Positions 8,723 through 18,089 of a stretch of DNA of 64,000 bases are shown here, piece after piece. The position numbers and the translations under genes are program-made. The stretch spans positions 310,001 through 374,000 of the forward strand of contig NZ_JAGGJA010000003.1 of the NCBI RefSeq assembly GCF_026229185.1, given 5' to 3'. The notes beneath the pieces are model-generated. The model was not told the origin of the DNA and ran no database searches. It was given only the letters and a program-made list of their open reading frames with translations. This stretch comes from Fodinibius salsisoli (GTDB lineage: Bacteria > Bacteroidota > Rhodothermia > Balneolales > Balneolaceae). Every line of letters begins with the position of its first letter. Position 1 is the first letter of the stretch.

Positions 8723-9015
8723 AATCCGTAAAAATAACCATCTTAGGAAAACAGTTTCCCCTTAAAGTTGAGGATTCGGAAGAGCAAACCATCAAACGCA
8801 TTGCTCATTATGTTGATGATAAATTCCGTCAATATAAAAAAGAACTCAACAAGCAGCCAGACACCACCGTTATGTCCTTAGCTGCTTTGGCGATAGCAGA
8901 AGAACTGTTTGAAGAACGGCAACACAATAAAGAACTGGAACAACAGGATGGAAAAATAATGAACGAGGTGAATGAATCACTTGAAGAGTTCATTGGTGAA
9001 ATTTCATCCGAATAA
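8719..9015 (+). CDS. zapA: Cell division protein ZapA
   Basis: ZapA bundles FtsZ filaments at the division ring. The 98-residue protein has the family pattern: an N-terminal beta-alpha domain (MKSVKITILGKQFPLKVE, then EQTIKRIAHYVDDKFRQYKK), a central TTVMSLAALAIAEELFE segment, and a C-terminal coiled-coil helix. It overlaps the preceding coiled-coil gene by four bases. In many relatives this gene lies after pheT and before rny; here rny is absent and a ymdB-type gene follows. Confidence 0.9.
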   Translation: MKSVKITILGKQFPLKVEDSEEQTIKRIAHYVDDKFRQYKKELNKQPDTTVMSLAALAIAEELFEERQHNKELEQQDGKIMNEVNESLEEFIGEISSE

Positions 9016-9097
9016 AATCTGATTCTGAGAAAGGCGTTATATTCCTTACCTTTAGGCTTTTAATATAGCAAGCTATCGGCTATTAAGATATAGCAGT

Positions 9098-9919
9098 ATG
9101 TCAAAATCATTAGTCAACATCCTTTTTGTGGGGGATATTGTCGGTGAACCCGGCCTTAGCCTTTTGGAAACCATACTCCCCAGCCTCATTAAAAAACATG
9201 AGGCCGATTTTGTGATCGCTAATGGAGAAAATTCGCATAAAGGAAAGGGAATCAATCGCTCTATCATTAAACGTCTTTATGATTTGGGGGTCCATGTTAT
9301 TACCGGCGGAAACCATTCTTTTGCCAAATGGAAAGTCTTCGACTATATGAAAGAGGATGGGAATATCCTCCGCCCTATGAATTATCCCAGGGGTAATCCC
9401 GGCTATGGTTTTGGCGTCTATGAAATTCCTGATTTTGACCAAAAGATTGGGGTTCTGAACCTACAGGGCCGTACCTTTATGCAGGCGATCGATGATCCCT
9501 TTTCTACGGCCGACTGGGTTATCGAACGCATGAAAGAAGAAACCGATATCATTTTCATAGACTTTCATGCAGAGGCCACGGCTGAAAAACTGGCGCTTGC
9601 CTGGCACCTGGACGGTGAGATATCCATCTTTGTAGGAACGCATACTCACATCCCAACCCACGATGCCCGTATCTTTCCTAAAGGAACCGGTTACATCAGC
9701 GATGTAGGGATGACGGGCTCTTTCGATTCGGTATTAGGCATGGATAAACATACTTCCATGAAGCGTTTTAAACTTGGAACCCCGCACCGCTATAAATTGG
9801 CAAATGGCAACAACCATCTTTGTGCTATCGTAGCTAAGGTAGACACCTCATCGGGCCTATGCGAACATATTGAGCCGATCATTTACCCGGATTTTCATTC
9901 GAGCAATTTAGAAAAATAA
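9098..9919 (+). CDS. YmdB-type (TIGR00282) metallophosphoesterase
   Basis: This 273-residue cytoplasmic protein has the calcineurin-like metal sites of the YmdB family: FVGDIVGEPG (10-19), NGENSHKGKG (42-51), TGGNHSF (69-75), DFHAEATAEK and VGTHTHIPTHDA. B. subtilis YmdB is a 2',3'-cNMP phosphodiesterase that influences RNase Y and biofilm genes, and its gene sits next to rny. Here it follows zapA after 82 bases with no rny between. Length matches the family. The exact substrate is not shown by sequence. Confidence 0.9.
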   Translation: MSKSLVNILFVGDIVGEPGLSLLETILPSLIKKHEADFVIANGENSHKGKGINRSIIKRLYDLGVHVITGGNHSFAKWKVFDYMKEDGNILRPMNYPRGNPGYGFGVYEIPDFDQKIGVLNLQGRTFMQAIDDPFSTADWVIERMKEETDIIFIDFHAEATAEKLALAWHLDGEISIFVGTHTHIPTHDARIFPKGTGYISDVGMTGSFDSVLGMDKHTSMKRFKLGTPHRYKLANGNNHLCAIVAKVDTSSGLCEHIEPIIYPDFHSSNLEK

Positions 9920-9924
9920 CTTTG

Positions 9925-10602
9925 ATGTCCATTTTGGAAGCGCAACATATCAAGAAAACTTTCCATGATGATGGACAGCCCCCCTTAACGATATTGGATG
10001 GGACAAGCATCAGTATTGCACAGGGATCTATAGTAACTGTTGTGGGGGCCAGCGGTTGCGGTAAAAGCACCTTGCTGCATATTTTAGGCGGCTTAGACAA
10101 GCCCGATGAAGGAATCGTCTCTTGGAATGGCGAGGCTATTTATGAGATGGATCGTGAAGCCATTGCTGATTTCAGAAATCAAAAGTTAGGCTTCGTCTTC
10201 CAATTTCATCATCTGCTGCCGGAGTTTACCGCCCTTGAAAATATTATGATGCCGGCTCTTATCAGCGGAACTGATCCCAACGAGGCCAAAGAAAAGGCGC
10301 AATCATTATTGGATGGCTTTGGCATTCTTGAACGTGCCGAGCACCGTCCGTCACAGCTTTCAGGCGGAGAACAGCAGCGCGTAGCCATGGGACGAGCGCT
10401 GATAAACGATCCGGATCTCATATTAGCTGACGAACCCACTGGTAATCTCGATGAACGGAATACGGATATGCTGCTCGATCTGTTATTTAATCTTCGGGAG
10501 GCACGAGAGGTCAGTATATTGCTCATTACGCACGAGAAAAATATTGCCCAGCGGTCGGATATTATATATGAACTTTCGCATGGCAAATTACACGAACTTT
10601 AG
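9925..10602 (+). CDS. LolD-like ABC transporter ATP-binding protein
   Basis: This is a 225-residue ATPase of the LolD/MacB/FtsE group. Walker A is GASGCGKST (41-49), the signature is LSGGEQQRV (145-153), Walker B is DLILADEPTG (164-173), and the switch His is in LLITHEKN. A TTG three bases upstream (9922) is an alternative start; I prefer the ATG at 9925. Its stop-to-start gap from the phosphoesterase is 5 bases, so they share a transcript. LolD drives release of lipoproteins from the inner membrane with LolC/E partners, none of which lie nearby; a different permease partner cannot be excluded. Confidence 0.88.
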   Translation: MSILEAQHIKKTFHDDGQPPLTILDGTSISIAQGSIVTVVGASGCGKSTLLHILGGLDKPDEGIVSWNGEAIYEMDREAIADFRNQKLGFVFQFHHLLPEFTALENIMMPALISGTDPNEAKEKAQSLLDGFGILERAEHRPSQLSGGEQQRVAMGRALINDPDLILADEPTGNLDERNTDMLLDLLFNLREAREVSILLITHEKNIAQRSDIIYELSHGKLHEL

Positions 10603-10668
10603 ATTTTGCTATCAGCTAAAACAATGATATTTTCACCTACTAAAAATTAAGATCAACACGTTTTTATC

Positions 10669-11361
10669 ATGTCTAAGAAAAATGTCCGAGAAGAATTAGA
10701 ACGAGATCCACTATTGGAGACCGTTTCTAAAGCACAAAATATTTACGATAACCATAAGACAACGGTCATTGGCGGCTTTTTAGCCATTGTTTTGGTTGTT
10801 GGCGGAGCTATCGGCTACTACTATTATTCCGTTTCACAGGAAAATAAGGCACAGCAGCTTATGGCCGATGCTACGACTGCTTATATGAATTCTGACTATG
10901 AAAAGGCCCTTAAAGGATCAGAAGCTGATTTTACGGTTGGATTTGAACAGATCATTAACAACTATTCTGGAACCGATGCCGCAAACCTTGCTCAATACTA
11001 TGCCGCTGTTTCGGAGTATAATTTAGGTAACATACAGGAAGCCATTTCCTACATCCAGGAGTATGATATTCCGGAAGGTATTTTAGGAGTTGGTCCTATT
11101 TCTTTTCAGGCTGTTTTAATGACGGAATCGGGTGAGCATGCCAAAGCTGCCGAACTGTATATTAAAGCTGCCGAGTGGGATGATAATTCTTCTACAACGC
11201 CCTACAACTATCTGGAGGCTGCCAACGCCTACCAGGATGCCGGTGATCAGGCAAATGCCGAAAAGTATGCTCAGCTCGTTATTGATAATTATCCCAATAG
11301 CTCACAAGTGGCCGAAGCCGAAAAGCTATTAGGCCGTCTGATGGCCGTTAACGGAGAATAA
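10669..11361 (+). CDS. Membrane-anchored tetratricopeptide-repeat protein (YfgM-like)
   Basis: This 230-residue protein has a cytoplasmic N-tail (MSKKNVREELERDPLLE), one transmembrane helix at about 33-54 (VIGGFLAIVLVVGGAIGYYY) and a periplasmic TPR domain rich in Ala/Tyr helices (AQYYAAVSEYNLGNIQEAIS, KAAELYIKAAEWD, YLEAANAYQDAGDQANAEKY). The architecture matches YfgM-type ancillary proteins of the Sec translocon or coordinator TPR proteins; the specific partner is unknown. It starts 66 bases after the ATPase and is followed by a strong terminator. Confidence 0.85.
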   Translation: MSKKNVREELERDPLLETVSKAQNIYDNHKTTVIGGFLAIVLVVGGAIGYYYYSVSQENKAQQLMADATTAYMNSDYEKALKGSEADFTVGFEQIINNYSGTDAANLAQYYAAVSEYNLGNIQEAISYIQEYDIPEGILGVGPISFQAVLMTESGEHAKAAELYIKAAEWDDNSSTTPYNYLEAANAYQDAGDQANAEKYAQLVIDNYPNSSQVAEAEKLLGRLMAVNGE

Positions 11362-11384
11362 CCTTTCTTACTGTATCAGAAATT

Positions 11385-11425
11385 AAGAAACCCTGTTGGA
11401 TAAACACAGCAGGGTTTCTTTTTTA
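11385..11425 (+). terminator. Intrinsic terminator closing the housekeeping block
   Basis: AAGAAACCCTG (11385-11395) pairs with CAGGGTTTCTT (11410-11420), and a run of T follows. It ends the plus-strand operon before the convergent minus-strand glucan locus. Confidence 0.9.
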
Positions 11426-11512
11426 ATCTGGTTATTTTCTTGGCCTCTCATCCCCGAATGATCAGTTCTTTGTTTTAAGATCCGTATCAGCGAGTGTCTC
11501 TTGCTACATCAA

Positions 11513-11874
11513 TCACGGTAAAATGGTACGAAATCCATATACTACATCGTATCCAAAAAGCAGTGGAATACCCAACTTTGTTTCTTCGGTTGCCATTCGT
11601 TGAAGCTTTCTGGTATAACCTGTTCCATAGGCATTGAACAGAGCCCCGACCTTCCCTTCTTTGATGAGTTTCACGTAGTCATCCCAGATAGTGGGACCGG
11701 TCGTGGCCAAGTCACTGGTGAAAAGCGTCATCAGGTTTAACACTGAATCTACTTTTGACTCTATGGCTTCTTCTGTAGTAAGGAGCTGGGCATTGCCTGT
11801 ATCCACTTTTATTAGTAGAGGACAAACAGACCCAGCAATAAGATGGTAAGCCTGTCGATAGTCTCTTTCATCAT
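11513..11874 (-). pseudogene. Decayed GH3 beta-glucosidase (BglX-type) remnant
   Basis: Only the first ~100 residues of a secreted GH3 enzyme remain. A signal-peptide-like start (MMKETIDRLTILLLGLFVLY) begins at 11874 and stops at 11812. The reading continues in another frame (GTG at 11806) with ESKVDSVLNLMTL, TGPTIWDDYVKLIKEGKVGA, LFNAYGTGYTRKLQRMA and ETKLGIPLLFGYDVVYGFRT, which I recognise as the conserved BglX N-terminus ending in the substrate-site loop 'LFGYDVIHGxRT'. The usual EEKIGQM after MTL is missing, suggesting a small in-frame deletion. A TGA at 11513 cuts the protein before the catalytic domains, and nothing GH3-like follows. So there is a frameshift, an internal loss and a large 3' deletion. 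Confidence 0.8.
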
Positions 11875-11907
11875 GGTGGATAAGAATTTAGATTTCGAAA
11901 TTTATAA

Positions 11908-13290
11908 TTAGTTGAGCTGTGGACTTTGGAAGCCGAGCTTTTTTAGACCTTGCTGAACTTCAGGAGCTGACATGAACAGATCCCAGAGCAAACCGGTTCG
12001 GTGATTCTCAATCATCACAACGATGGGCCCCTGGTCGATGGCTAAATATTTCTTGGGATACCATTGGGCCTCAACACTAAAAGCATCAAAAAAGCCGTAG
12101 GGACCGAATGTTTTATCTCCATAGGTGTAATAAAGATTCTTTAACACATCCATAGAATACTCCGGCGTGTATGGAAATGAGGAAAGGGCTGCCGTGGGAG
12201 AGATAACGCCTTTATCTTCTGTCGGCCGATGAGCTGCATAGCCACTTACCGAATAGCTTGCCGTCAGGCCCCAGAGATCTTCGCCATAACCTTCATATTC
12301 TTCAGGATTTTCGATACACCATTGACGATTAATAAGCGTGTGGTTTTTATTCTCTTCCCAGTAGTTCGCGTAACGGTCTTCTAAGCCCCGCGGATCTAAG
12401 CCCAGATACGAATAATGAGCCCAAAAAAGAGGACCGCCATATTCCTGCGCTCCATTATGAGAAAGAGACAGATTGTAACTGTAGGTATTCACATTCGTTT
12501 TTATGGTGCCATTACGTGCCCACCCTTCATGGTAAGCTTCGGCCGGAATGCTGTGCGTCGGAGAAGAAGCAGCCATTACGTAGGTGATGAGTGTCTCATT
12601 ATAACCTTCGAGAGGAAAATCCATCTCCCACTCATACTCCGGAGACCAGTGCCAATAGAGTACATCTTCCTTCCCATCTTTGGTGTACCAATTCCATTCG
12701 ATGCCTCTCCATAAGGTATCAATTTGAGCAGCTAAAAAAGCTTCCTCTTCTCCCCCATCCTGCCTCAGATATTGCCTTGCGGTAATCAGGCCCTGGGCCA
12801 GAAAGGATGTTTCCACCAGATCTCCCCCATTGTCTTTGGTGCCAAATGGCTTTACTTCCCCGGTCTCCCCATTGAGCCAGTGTGGCCATGCCCCATGAAA
12901 TTGGTCTGCCTCTTTTAGAAACTTCACGATCTTTTCCAATCGGTCTACCCCCTGCTGATCCGTAATAAAATTTCGCTCCATCCCAACAACAAGGGCCATA
13001 AGTCCGAATCCAGACCCACCGGTGGTAACAACATGTTTATCATTTTGTGGATACACGTTATTCACATGGAACCGTTCACGAGCCATACCCGAGTTAGGCT
13101 CGGCTCCATCCCAGAAATATTGAAACGTACGCTCTTGGGTAAGCGTAAGCAGGGAATCCTCCGATATCTTTGCAATATTCTCTTCTGTCGGGGAATCCTC
13201 ACTGCGAGTTACTGTTTCTTGATTATAACATCCTGTGATAGCGATGCTGGTGAAGAAAATGAACGCTAAAAGTGACCTTATTTTTTTCAT
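11908..13290 (-). CDS. PF10091 glycoamylase-like lipoprotein (GH144-type, probable beta-1,2-glucanase)
   Basis: This is a 460-residue lipoprotein with a signal ending in SIAITGC (Cys21). The body is an (alpha/alpha)6-type domain with the PF10091 landmarks RTFQYFWDGAEPNSGMARER, VVTTGGSGFGLMALVVG, GDLVETSFLAQGLITARQYL, NWYTKDGKEDVLYWHWSPEY, YNETLITYVMAASSPTH and WGLTASYSVSGYAAH. Family members in Bacteroidota include GH144 endo-beta-1,2-glucanases, usually next to SusC/SusD and a GH3 beta-glucosidase. The same company here (SusC, SusD, GH3 remnant) supports that substrate, but it is inference. It lies 236 bases downstream of susD on the same strand. Confidence 0.82.
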   Translation of the reverse strand: MKKIRSLLAFIFFTSIAITGCYNQETVTRSEDSPTEENIAKISEDSLLTLTQERTFQYFWDGAEPNSGMARERFHVNNVYPQNDKHVVTTGGSGFGLMALVVGMERNFITDQQGVDRLEKIVKFLKEADQFHGAWPHWLNGETGEVKPFGTKDNGGDLVETSFLAQGLITARQYLRQDGGEEEAFLAAQIDTLWRGIEWNWYTKDGKEDVLYWHWSPEYEWEMDFPLEGYNETLITYVMAASSPTHSIPAEAYHEGWARNGTIKTNVNTYSYNLSLSHNGAQEYGGPLFWAHYSYLGLDPRGLEDRYANYWEENKNHTLINRQWCIENPEEYEGYGEDLWGLTASYSVSGYAAHRPTEDKGVISPTAALSSFPYTPEYSMDVLKNLYYTYGDKTFGPYGFFDAFSVEAQWYPKKYLAIDQGPIVVMIENHRTGLLWDLFMSAPEVQQGLKKLGFQSPQLN

Positions 13291-13526
13291 AATTGTAATA
13301 TTGGGCTTATAGCTAAATAGTTAGGAAAATAATTAAAACTACAGAGAACTGATTTTCAGTCGTCTTCAAGCTTACTTACCATTTAGCACAGTATGTGAAA
13401 TTTGACTGAATTTATTTCAAAGAAAAATAATATGGCACATGTAAAAACAGGACGAAATTTTCCATCCGCCCTGCTTCCAATTTCTCCTAACGGGATTAAG
13501 AAGGAGAATGACTGATAAAACCCTTG

Positions 13527-14951
13527 TTAGTAATTCGGATTCTGTTCCATTTGCGGGGTCTTACGGAGTTGCTCTTCAGGTATTGGAAACAACTCATGCT
13601 TGCCTTCAACAAAATTCTTGCCGTGCCCCTGCATAACTTCTGCCGCCTGGCCAGTACGCAACAGATCGAACCAACGATCGTGCTCAAAGGCCAGCTCCAG
13701 GCGTCGTTCTTTCCAGATAGCCTCTCGTAATTCATTCTGATCGCCCGTCGTTACCCGATCCAGATCAACTCGATCGCGTACCTGGTTTAAGGCCGATTGT
13801 GCCTCCCCGGTCTGTCCCAATTCGTTGGCGGCTTCTGCTTTAATCAGCAAGACTTCGGCATATCGCATGATGCGCATATTTTTATCTCCATCACCTGCTC
13901 CTGCATTGGCACTTGAGTAAGCTTTTTCATTATAGCGTGGATTTTCTATACTCGGGCTTACTTCACGACCATCCCATAGGGTTTCACCGGCAAAAATGAT
14001 CGTCGCATCTTTACGAATTTCATCGCCTTCCGAATCATAGGCATCGACTAAATCCTGGGTGGGCGTATTGAATCCCCATCCCCATCCGCTGGGTCCACGA
14101 GCCCCCTGTGTTGTTGAATACTGCTGGATACCGTGAGCAGTCGATTCCCCACGAGCCTGGATTTCAAAAATAGAACCGGGACCGTTTTCCCCCTCTTCCC
14201 GCCAAATAACTTCATAGTTATCAGCTAATGAATATTGGCCAGATTCAATCACCTGGTTGGCATAATCGAGAGCCTGTTGCCAATTTTCACGTTGTAGATA
14301 CACTTTAGAAAGTATACTGAGGGCGGCTCCGCGCGTAGCACGTCCAAGGTCTTCTTCAGCATATACCCCTTTTTCAGGAAGGACTTCTGCGGCACTTTCA
14401 AGGTCAGCAATGATATACTGATAAACCTCTTCCTGGGGGGCTCGCTGGGTTAAATCCTGCTCCTGGATTGGAACATCGCCAAAATATCGCACCAGGTAGA
14501 AGTAGCAAACGGCTCGCAGAAATTTGGCCTCACCGATAAGCCTGCTTCGCAGCTGTTCATCAGACATCTCAAAGTTTTCGGTATACTCAATGGCATACGT
14601 TGCCCGGCCAATGGTCTTATACCATTTGGTCCACACGCTTTCTATGGATGGCGTGGTGCTGCTGAACTCCAGATTATCAAGCAGGTGTTTATCTGTACCG
14701 GTATCGGAAGGCGAACTCCCCTTATCTGCATTATCCGAAATAATTTCGGTTACTCCCAGCCAGGAAAAGGCATAGGTGAAATCCGTGAAGCTTCCATATA
14801 CCCCAATCACAAACTCATCAGGAGTATAATTTTCGCTGCTATCCTCAGCTTCTATCTCCTCTCTGGATGCTACATTAAGAAAATCATCGCTGCAGCCTAC
14901 AAAGAGCAGTATTAGAAAAAGGACAAATGATATTTTCTTTAACTTATACAT
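13527..14951 (-). CDS. SusD/RagB-family outer-membrane glycan-binding lipoprotein
   Basis: This is a 474-residue surface lipoprotein with lipobox LLFVGC (Cys20) and SusD hallmarks: TPDEFVIGVYGSFTDF, RLIGEAKFLRAVCYFYLVRY, FGDVPI, AALSILSKVYLQRENWQQAL, MRYAEVLLIKAEAANELG, WKERRLELAFEHDRWFDLLR and a C-terminal PIPEEQL...QNPNY. It forms the lid over its SusC partner, whose stop is 21 bases upstream. Its protein is predicted to feed oligosaccharides, probably glucans, to the TonB pore. Confidence 0.95.
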   Translation of the reverse strand: MYKLKKISFVLFLILLFVGCSDDFLNVASREEIEAEDSSENYTPDEFVIGVYGSFTDFTYAFSWLGVTEIISDNADKGSSPSDTGTDKHLLDNLEFSSTTPSIESVWTKWYKTIGRATYAIEYTENFEMSDEQLRSRLIGEAKFLRAVCYFYLVRYFGDVPIQEQDLTQRAPQEEVYQYIIADLESAAEVLPEKGVYAEEDLGRATRGAALSILSKVYLQRENWQQALDYANQVIESGQYSLADNYEVIWREEGENGPGSIFEIQARGESTAHGIQQYSTTQGARGPSGWGWGFNTPTQDLVDAYDSEGDEIRKDATIIFAGETLWDGREVSPSIENPRYNEKAYSSANAGAGDGDKNMRIMRYAEVLLIKAEAANELGQTGEAQSALNQVRDRVDLDRVTTGDQNELREAIWKERRLELAFEHDRWFDLLRTGQAAEVMQGHGKNFVEGKHELFPIPEEQLRKTPQMEQNPNY

Positions 14952-14972
14952 AAGTGGATACCTTCTTATTTA

Positions 14973-17900
14973 TTATTGAAAATCAATATTGACGCCCAGC
15001 AGCAAACTGCGGGTATTTGGATAGGCATTAAGTTCAATGCCTGCGGTCCCATAGGGGCTTCCATTTCCTACTAATTCTGGAGTGAAGCCCGGATAATCGG
15101 TAATCATAAATGGATTTTGAGCACTGATATAAAAACGAACCCGGTTTAGGTGATTAACTATATTCTGCAGACTATAGCCCAGTGTGATGTTATTAATTCT
15201 CAGATAAGAGCCATCTTTCAGATAATAGTCTGAAGCAATCGCATCACGATTGGCACCGGGATGTTCACTTGTTGAGTTAGGACCCGTCCAGCGATTGGTA
15301 AAAGTCTCTTCTCGTATATTTTCACCACCGAAGCGTGTATTACTGAGTCCGTCATATACTTTATTACCGGCAACTCCAAATGCATCGAGGCTAACATCAA
15401 ACTGTTTGTAATTAGCTCCGATGTTAATACCGTAGTTATAATTGGGAACGTAAGAGCCAAAGAATTTTTTATCCCGCTCATCAATTACGCCATCCTCATT
15501 CACATCATTATAACGCAAATGTCCCGGCAAAGCACCGCCGATTGAAGGATTATTAGCAATCTCCATTTCGTCTTGCCAAACTCCAACGGCCTCATACATC
15601 CACCATGCGCCGAGGGGTTGTCCCTCCTCCAGTCGCTTAGTAATTTGCCCGTTACCCAGGCTTCCACCTGTGAGTCCTTCAAATCCAGTCTCTACCTCAG
15701 TTATCTCGTTTTTATTGTAAGAAAAGCTGGTTCCTACGTTATAAGAGAAATCTTCAGATACATTATCGCTCCAGTTGAGAGAAAGCTCCAGGCCCTGATT
15801 TACGACTTCCGCCCCCTGATCGAAATAGTCACCTTCGAACTGGGAGTTTGGCAGTGGATTAACCAACAGGATGAGATTCTTAGTCGTCTTTTGATAGACA
15901 TCAATGGTCGAAGTAAGGCGGCTATCCACAAATTCTATGTCCGCTCCGAGGTTCCACTCCTCAACAATTTCCCAAGAAATATCCCGTGCTGGGGAACCCA
16001 CACTTGCTCCAAATCGGAGAGCTTGTGCAGGACCGAAAACATAGTTCTGAGAAGCACTGCCCGGATCAGTGCTTACCACTGTTGAATTAAAGGGTACATT
16101 TTGATTCCCCAACCGACCCCAGCTGGCGCGTAGCTTTAAGAAACTGATGGCCTCATTCTCGCCCATGAATTCTTCGTTGGAAATCGTCCAGCCGAGACCT
16201 ACAGAAGGAAAAAGCTCCCAGTAGTCTTCGGTGTTTGCAAACTGACTCGATCCATCACGGCGCAGCGTACCGGAAATATAGTACCGACGATCATAATTGT
16301 ATTGTACTCGACCAAAATAGGAAAGCAGTGTATTGGGTGTAAAGTTCGTATGCTCCACAATTTTATCATATTGGTCGGTCGCTAAATCCAAGTTCCAGTA
16401 CTGTTCTTGCTCCGGAATATCATAAGCTCTTCCTCTAAACCGTTTGCCGACTCCCGTCTTCTCACTTGATATACCGGCCGTGATGTCTACATTATGATCA
16501 TCAAATGATTTAGAAAAATTAAGATAGTTATCCCAGTTCCAGCGGAATGTTTCGGTATCGGTTACAAAGAGTGTATTATCGGCCCAATCCGTAACACCGG
16601 GATTTGCTTCCTTATTAGCCTGGTATTGGGCTACAGTTCTCGTTGGGTCACCGGATATCCATTGCTGGCGAAGAGGGCTAAATGCTCGTGTATCCCCATA
16701 GAAGCGTGTGGCTCCCAACCGAGTGGTAAATGTTAAATAGTCGGTCAGGTTAAAATCAGCTGCTAAATTTCCCTGCAACGTTATCGCATTGCTTTCTTCA
16801 TTGTTAAAGTCAATGGCTGTTAGCGGATTTCCATGCGTATTCAAGCGTCCGATGGTTTCATCTGCTGCCCCTTCATACGTGACCTCCCCGGTTGTCTCAT
16901 TAACAAAAGGCTGGCCATATCTTCCATTTGGATAAAAGGTGGGAACTAAAGGTGACTGTCGGTAAGCCGTGTTAAAAGCTCCAAAAGGCATTGGATTTTC
17001 TCGGGAAAAGGAAATACTTAAATTTTGATCCAGCGTCAGAAAACCATCAAAAAGACGGTAGTTGTTGTTATTACGCAAGGTTTGGCGCCAGAATTTCTGG
17101 TTATCCAATAACCCTTCTTCTGCATTCAGGTTATAGCTGAAGAAATAATTAATATTTTCACTTCCTCCGGAAACTGAAAGTTTACTATTGATGAAGCGTC
17201 CCTGGTTTAAAAGTTCATCAAACCAGTCGGTGTCATACTGCTGGTTTTGATTTAACTGGAAGCCGTCTACAGCTGCATTTTCTTCATTGAAATAGGTTAC
17301 ATACTCTGGGCCATCAGCCATATTGACCTTGTTTAAAACTGAGTTATAGCCTACATAAGTATCAGCTTCAAATTGAGCAGCTCCCTCTGTACCCTGCTTT
17401 GTGGTAACGATAATTACACCATTTGCTGCACGCAGACCATAAATTGAAGCGGAGGCAGCATCCTTTAAAAAATCAATGCTTTCTATATCTGAGGGTGCAA
17501 TATTATTTATATCATCAACGGGCACTCCATCTACAATATATAAAGGATTCCTCCCCCCTAAAGCAGTACCTAAGCCTCTCATAATAACAGTGGGAGTTCC
17601 GCCAGGCGCATCATTTTTGATAATATTCACGCCACTTACCTTACCCTGTAAGGCTTCAGTAGCGGTTAATGCAGGCTGTTTATTTAATTCCTCTGACTGT
17701 ACTCGCTTAATTGACCCCGTCAAATCAACTTGTTCCTGGGTACCATACCCTACTACCACCAATTCTTCTCCAGCTTCTATAGCCTGGGGAGTCATAGTGA
17801 TGTTTATTTCCTGGCGCCCCTGAATAGGAACTTCCTGCCTTTGGAACCCAATAAAGGAAAAGATAAGCGTGTCGCTCTCACTTTCTACTGTTAATGAATA

Positions 17901-18089
17901 AGCTCCCTGGGCATTTGTTGAGGTTCCCTGGGTAGTCCCTTTAACCTGGATATTAACTCCCGGTAATGGCTCCCCAGCCTGATCATTAACGACCCCCTTT
18001 ACAGAATGCTGCCCGTATGCTGCGGTCACTAAAAAAAGAGACAAACAAAGAGCCAGCAATCCTTTTGCAAATATATCCTTCGCTATCAT
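14973..18089 (-). CDS. SusC/RagA-family TonB-dependent transporter (no STN domain)
   Basis: I start at 18089 (MIAKDIFAKGLLALCLSLFL), 24 codons inside the longest frame, because this places a clean signal peptide at the N-terminus (1038 residues). A carboxypeptidase-D-like domain (KGVVNDQAGEPLPGVNIQVK) is followed by a TonB-box-like EELVVVGYGTQE, the plug (LQGKVSGVNIIKND, GLGTALGGRNPLYIVDGVPV) and a 22-strand barrel ending in FQ. Unlike the other three SusC proteins here it lacks an N-terminal STN domain and has no sigma/FecR pair. Instead a LacI regulator is divergent. Confidence 0.95.
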   Translation of the reverse strand: MIAKDIFAKGLLALCLSLFLVTAAYGQHSVKGVVNDQAGEPLPGVNIQVKGTTQGTSTNAQGAYSLTVESESDTLIFSFIGFQRQEVPIQGRQEINITMTPQAIEAGEELVVVGYGTQEQVDLTGSIKRVQSEELNKQPALTATEALQGKVSGVNIIKNDAPGGTPTVIMRGLGTALGGRNPLYIVDGVPVDDINNIAPSDIESIDFLKDAASASIYGLRAANGVIIVTTKQGTEGAAQFEADTYVGYNSVLNKVNMADGPEYVTYFNEENAAVDGFQLNQNQQYDTDWFDELLNQGRFINSKLSVSGGSENINYFFSYNLNAEEGLLDNQKFWRQTLRNNNNYRLFDGFLTLDQNLSISFSRENPMPFGAFNTAYRQSPLVPTFYPNGRYGQPFVNETTGEVTYEGAADETIGRLNTHGNPLTAIDFNNEESNAITLQGNLAADFNLTDYLTFTTRLGATRFYGDTRAFSPLRQQWISGDPTRTVAQYQANKEANPGVTDWADNTLFVTDTETFRWNWDNYLNFSKSFDDHNVDITAGISSEKTGVGKRFRGRAYDIPEQEQYWNLDLATDQYDKIVEHTNFTPNTLLSYFGRVQYNYDRRYYISGTLRRDGSSQFANTEDYWELFPSVGLGWTISNEEFMGENEAISFLKLRASWGRLGNQNVPFNSTVVSTDPGSASQNYVFGPAQALRFGASVGSPARDISWEIVEEWNLGADIEFVDSRLTSTIDVYQKTTKNLILLVNPLPNSQFEGDYFDQGAEVVNQGLELSLNWSDNVSEDFSYNVGTSFSYNKNEITEVETGFEGLTGGSLGNGQITKRLEEGQPLGAWWMYEAVGVWQDEMEIANNPSIGGALPGHLRYNDVNEDGVIDERDKKFFGSYVPNYNYGINIGANYKQFDVSLDAFGVAGNKVYDGLSNTRFGGENIREETFTNRWTGPNSTSEHPGANRDAIASDYYLKDGSYLRINNITLGYSLQNIVNHLNRVRFYISAQNPFMITDYPGFTPELVGNGSPYGTAGIELNAYPNTRSLLLGVNIDFQ

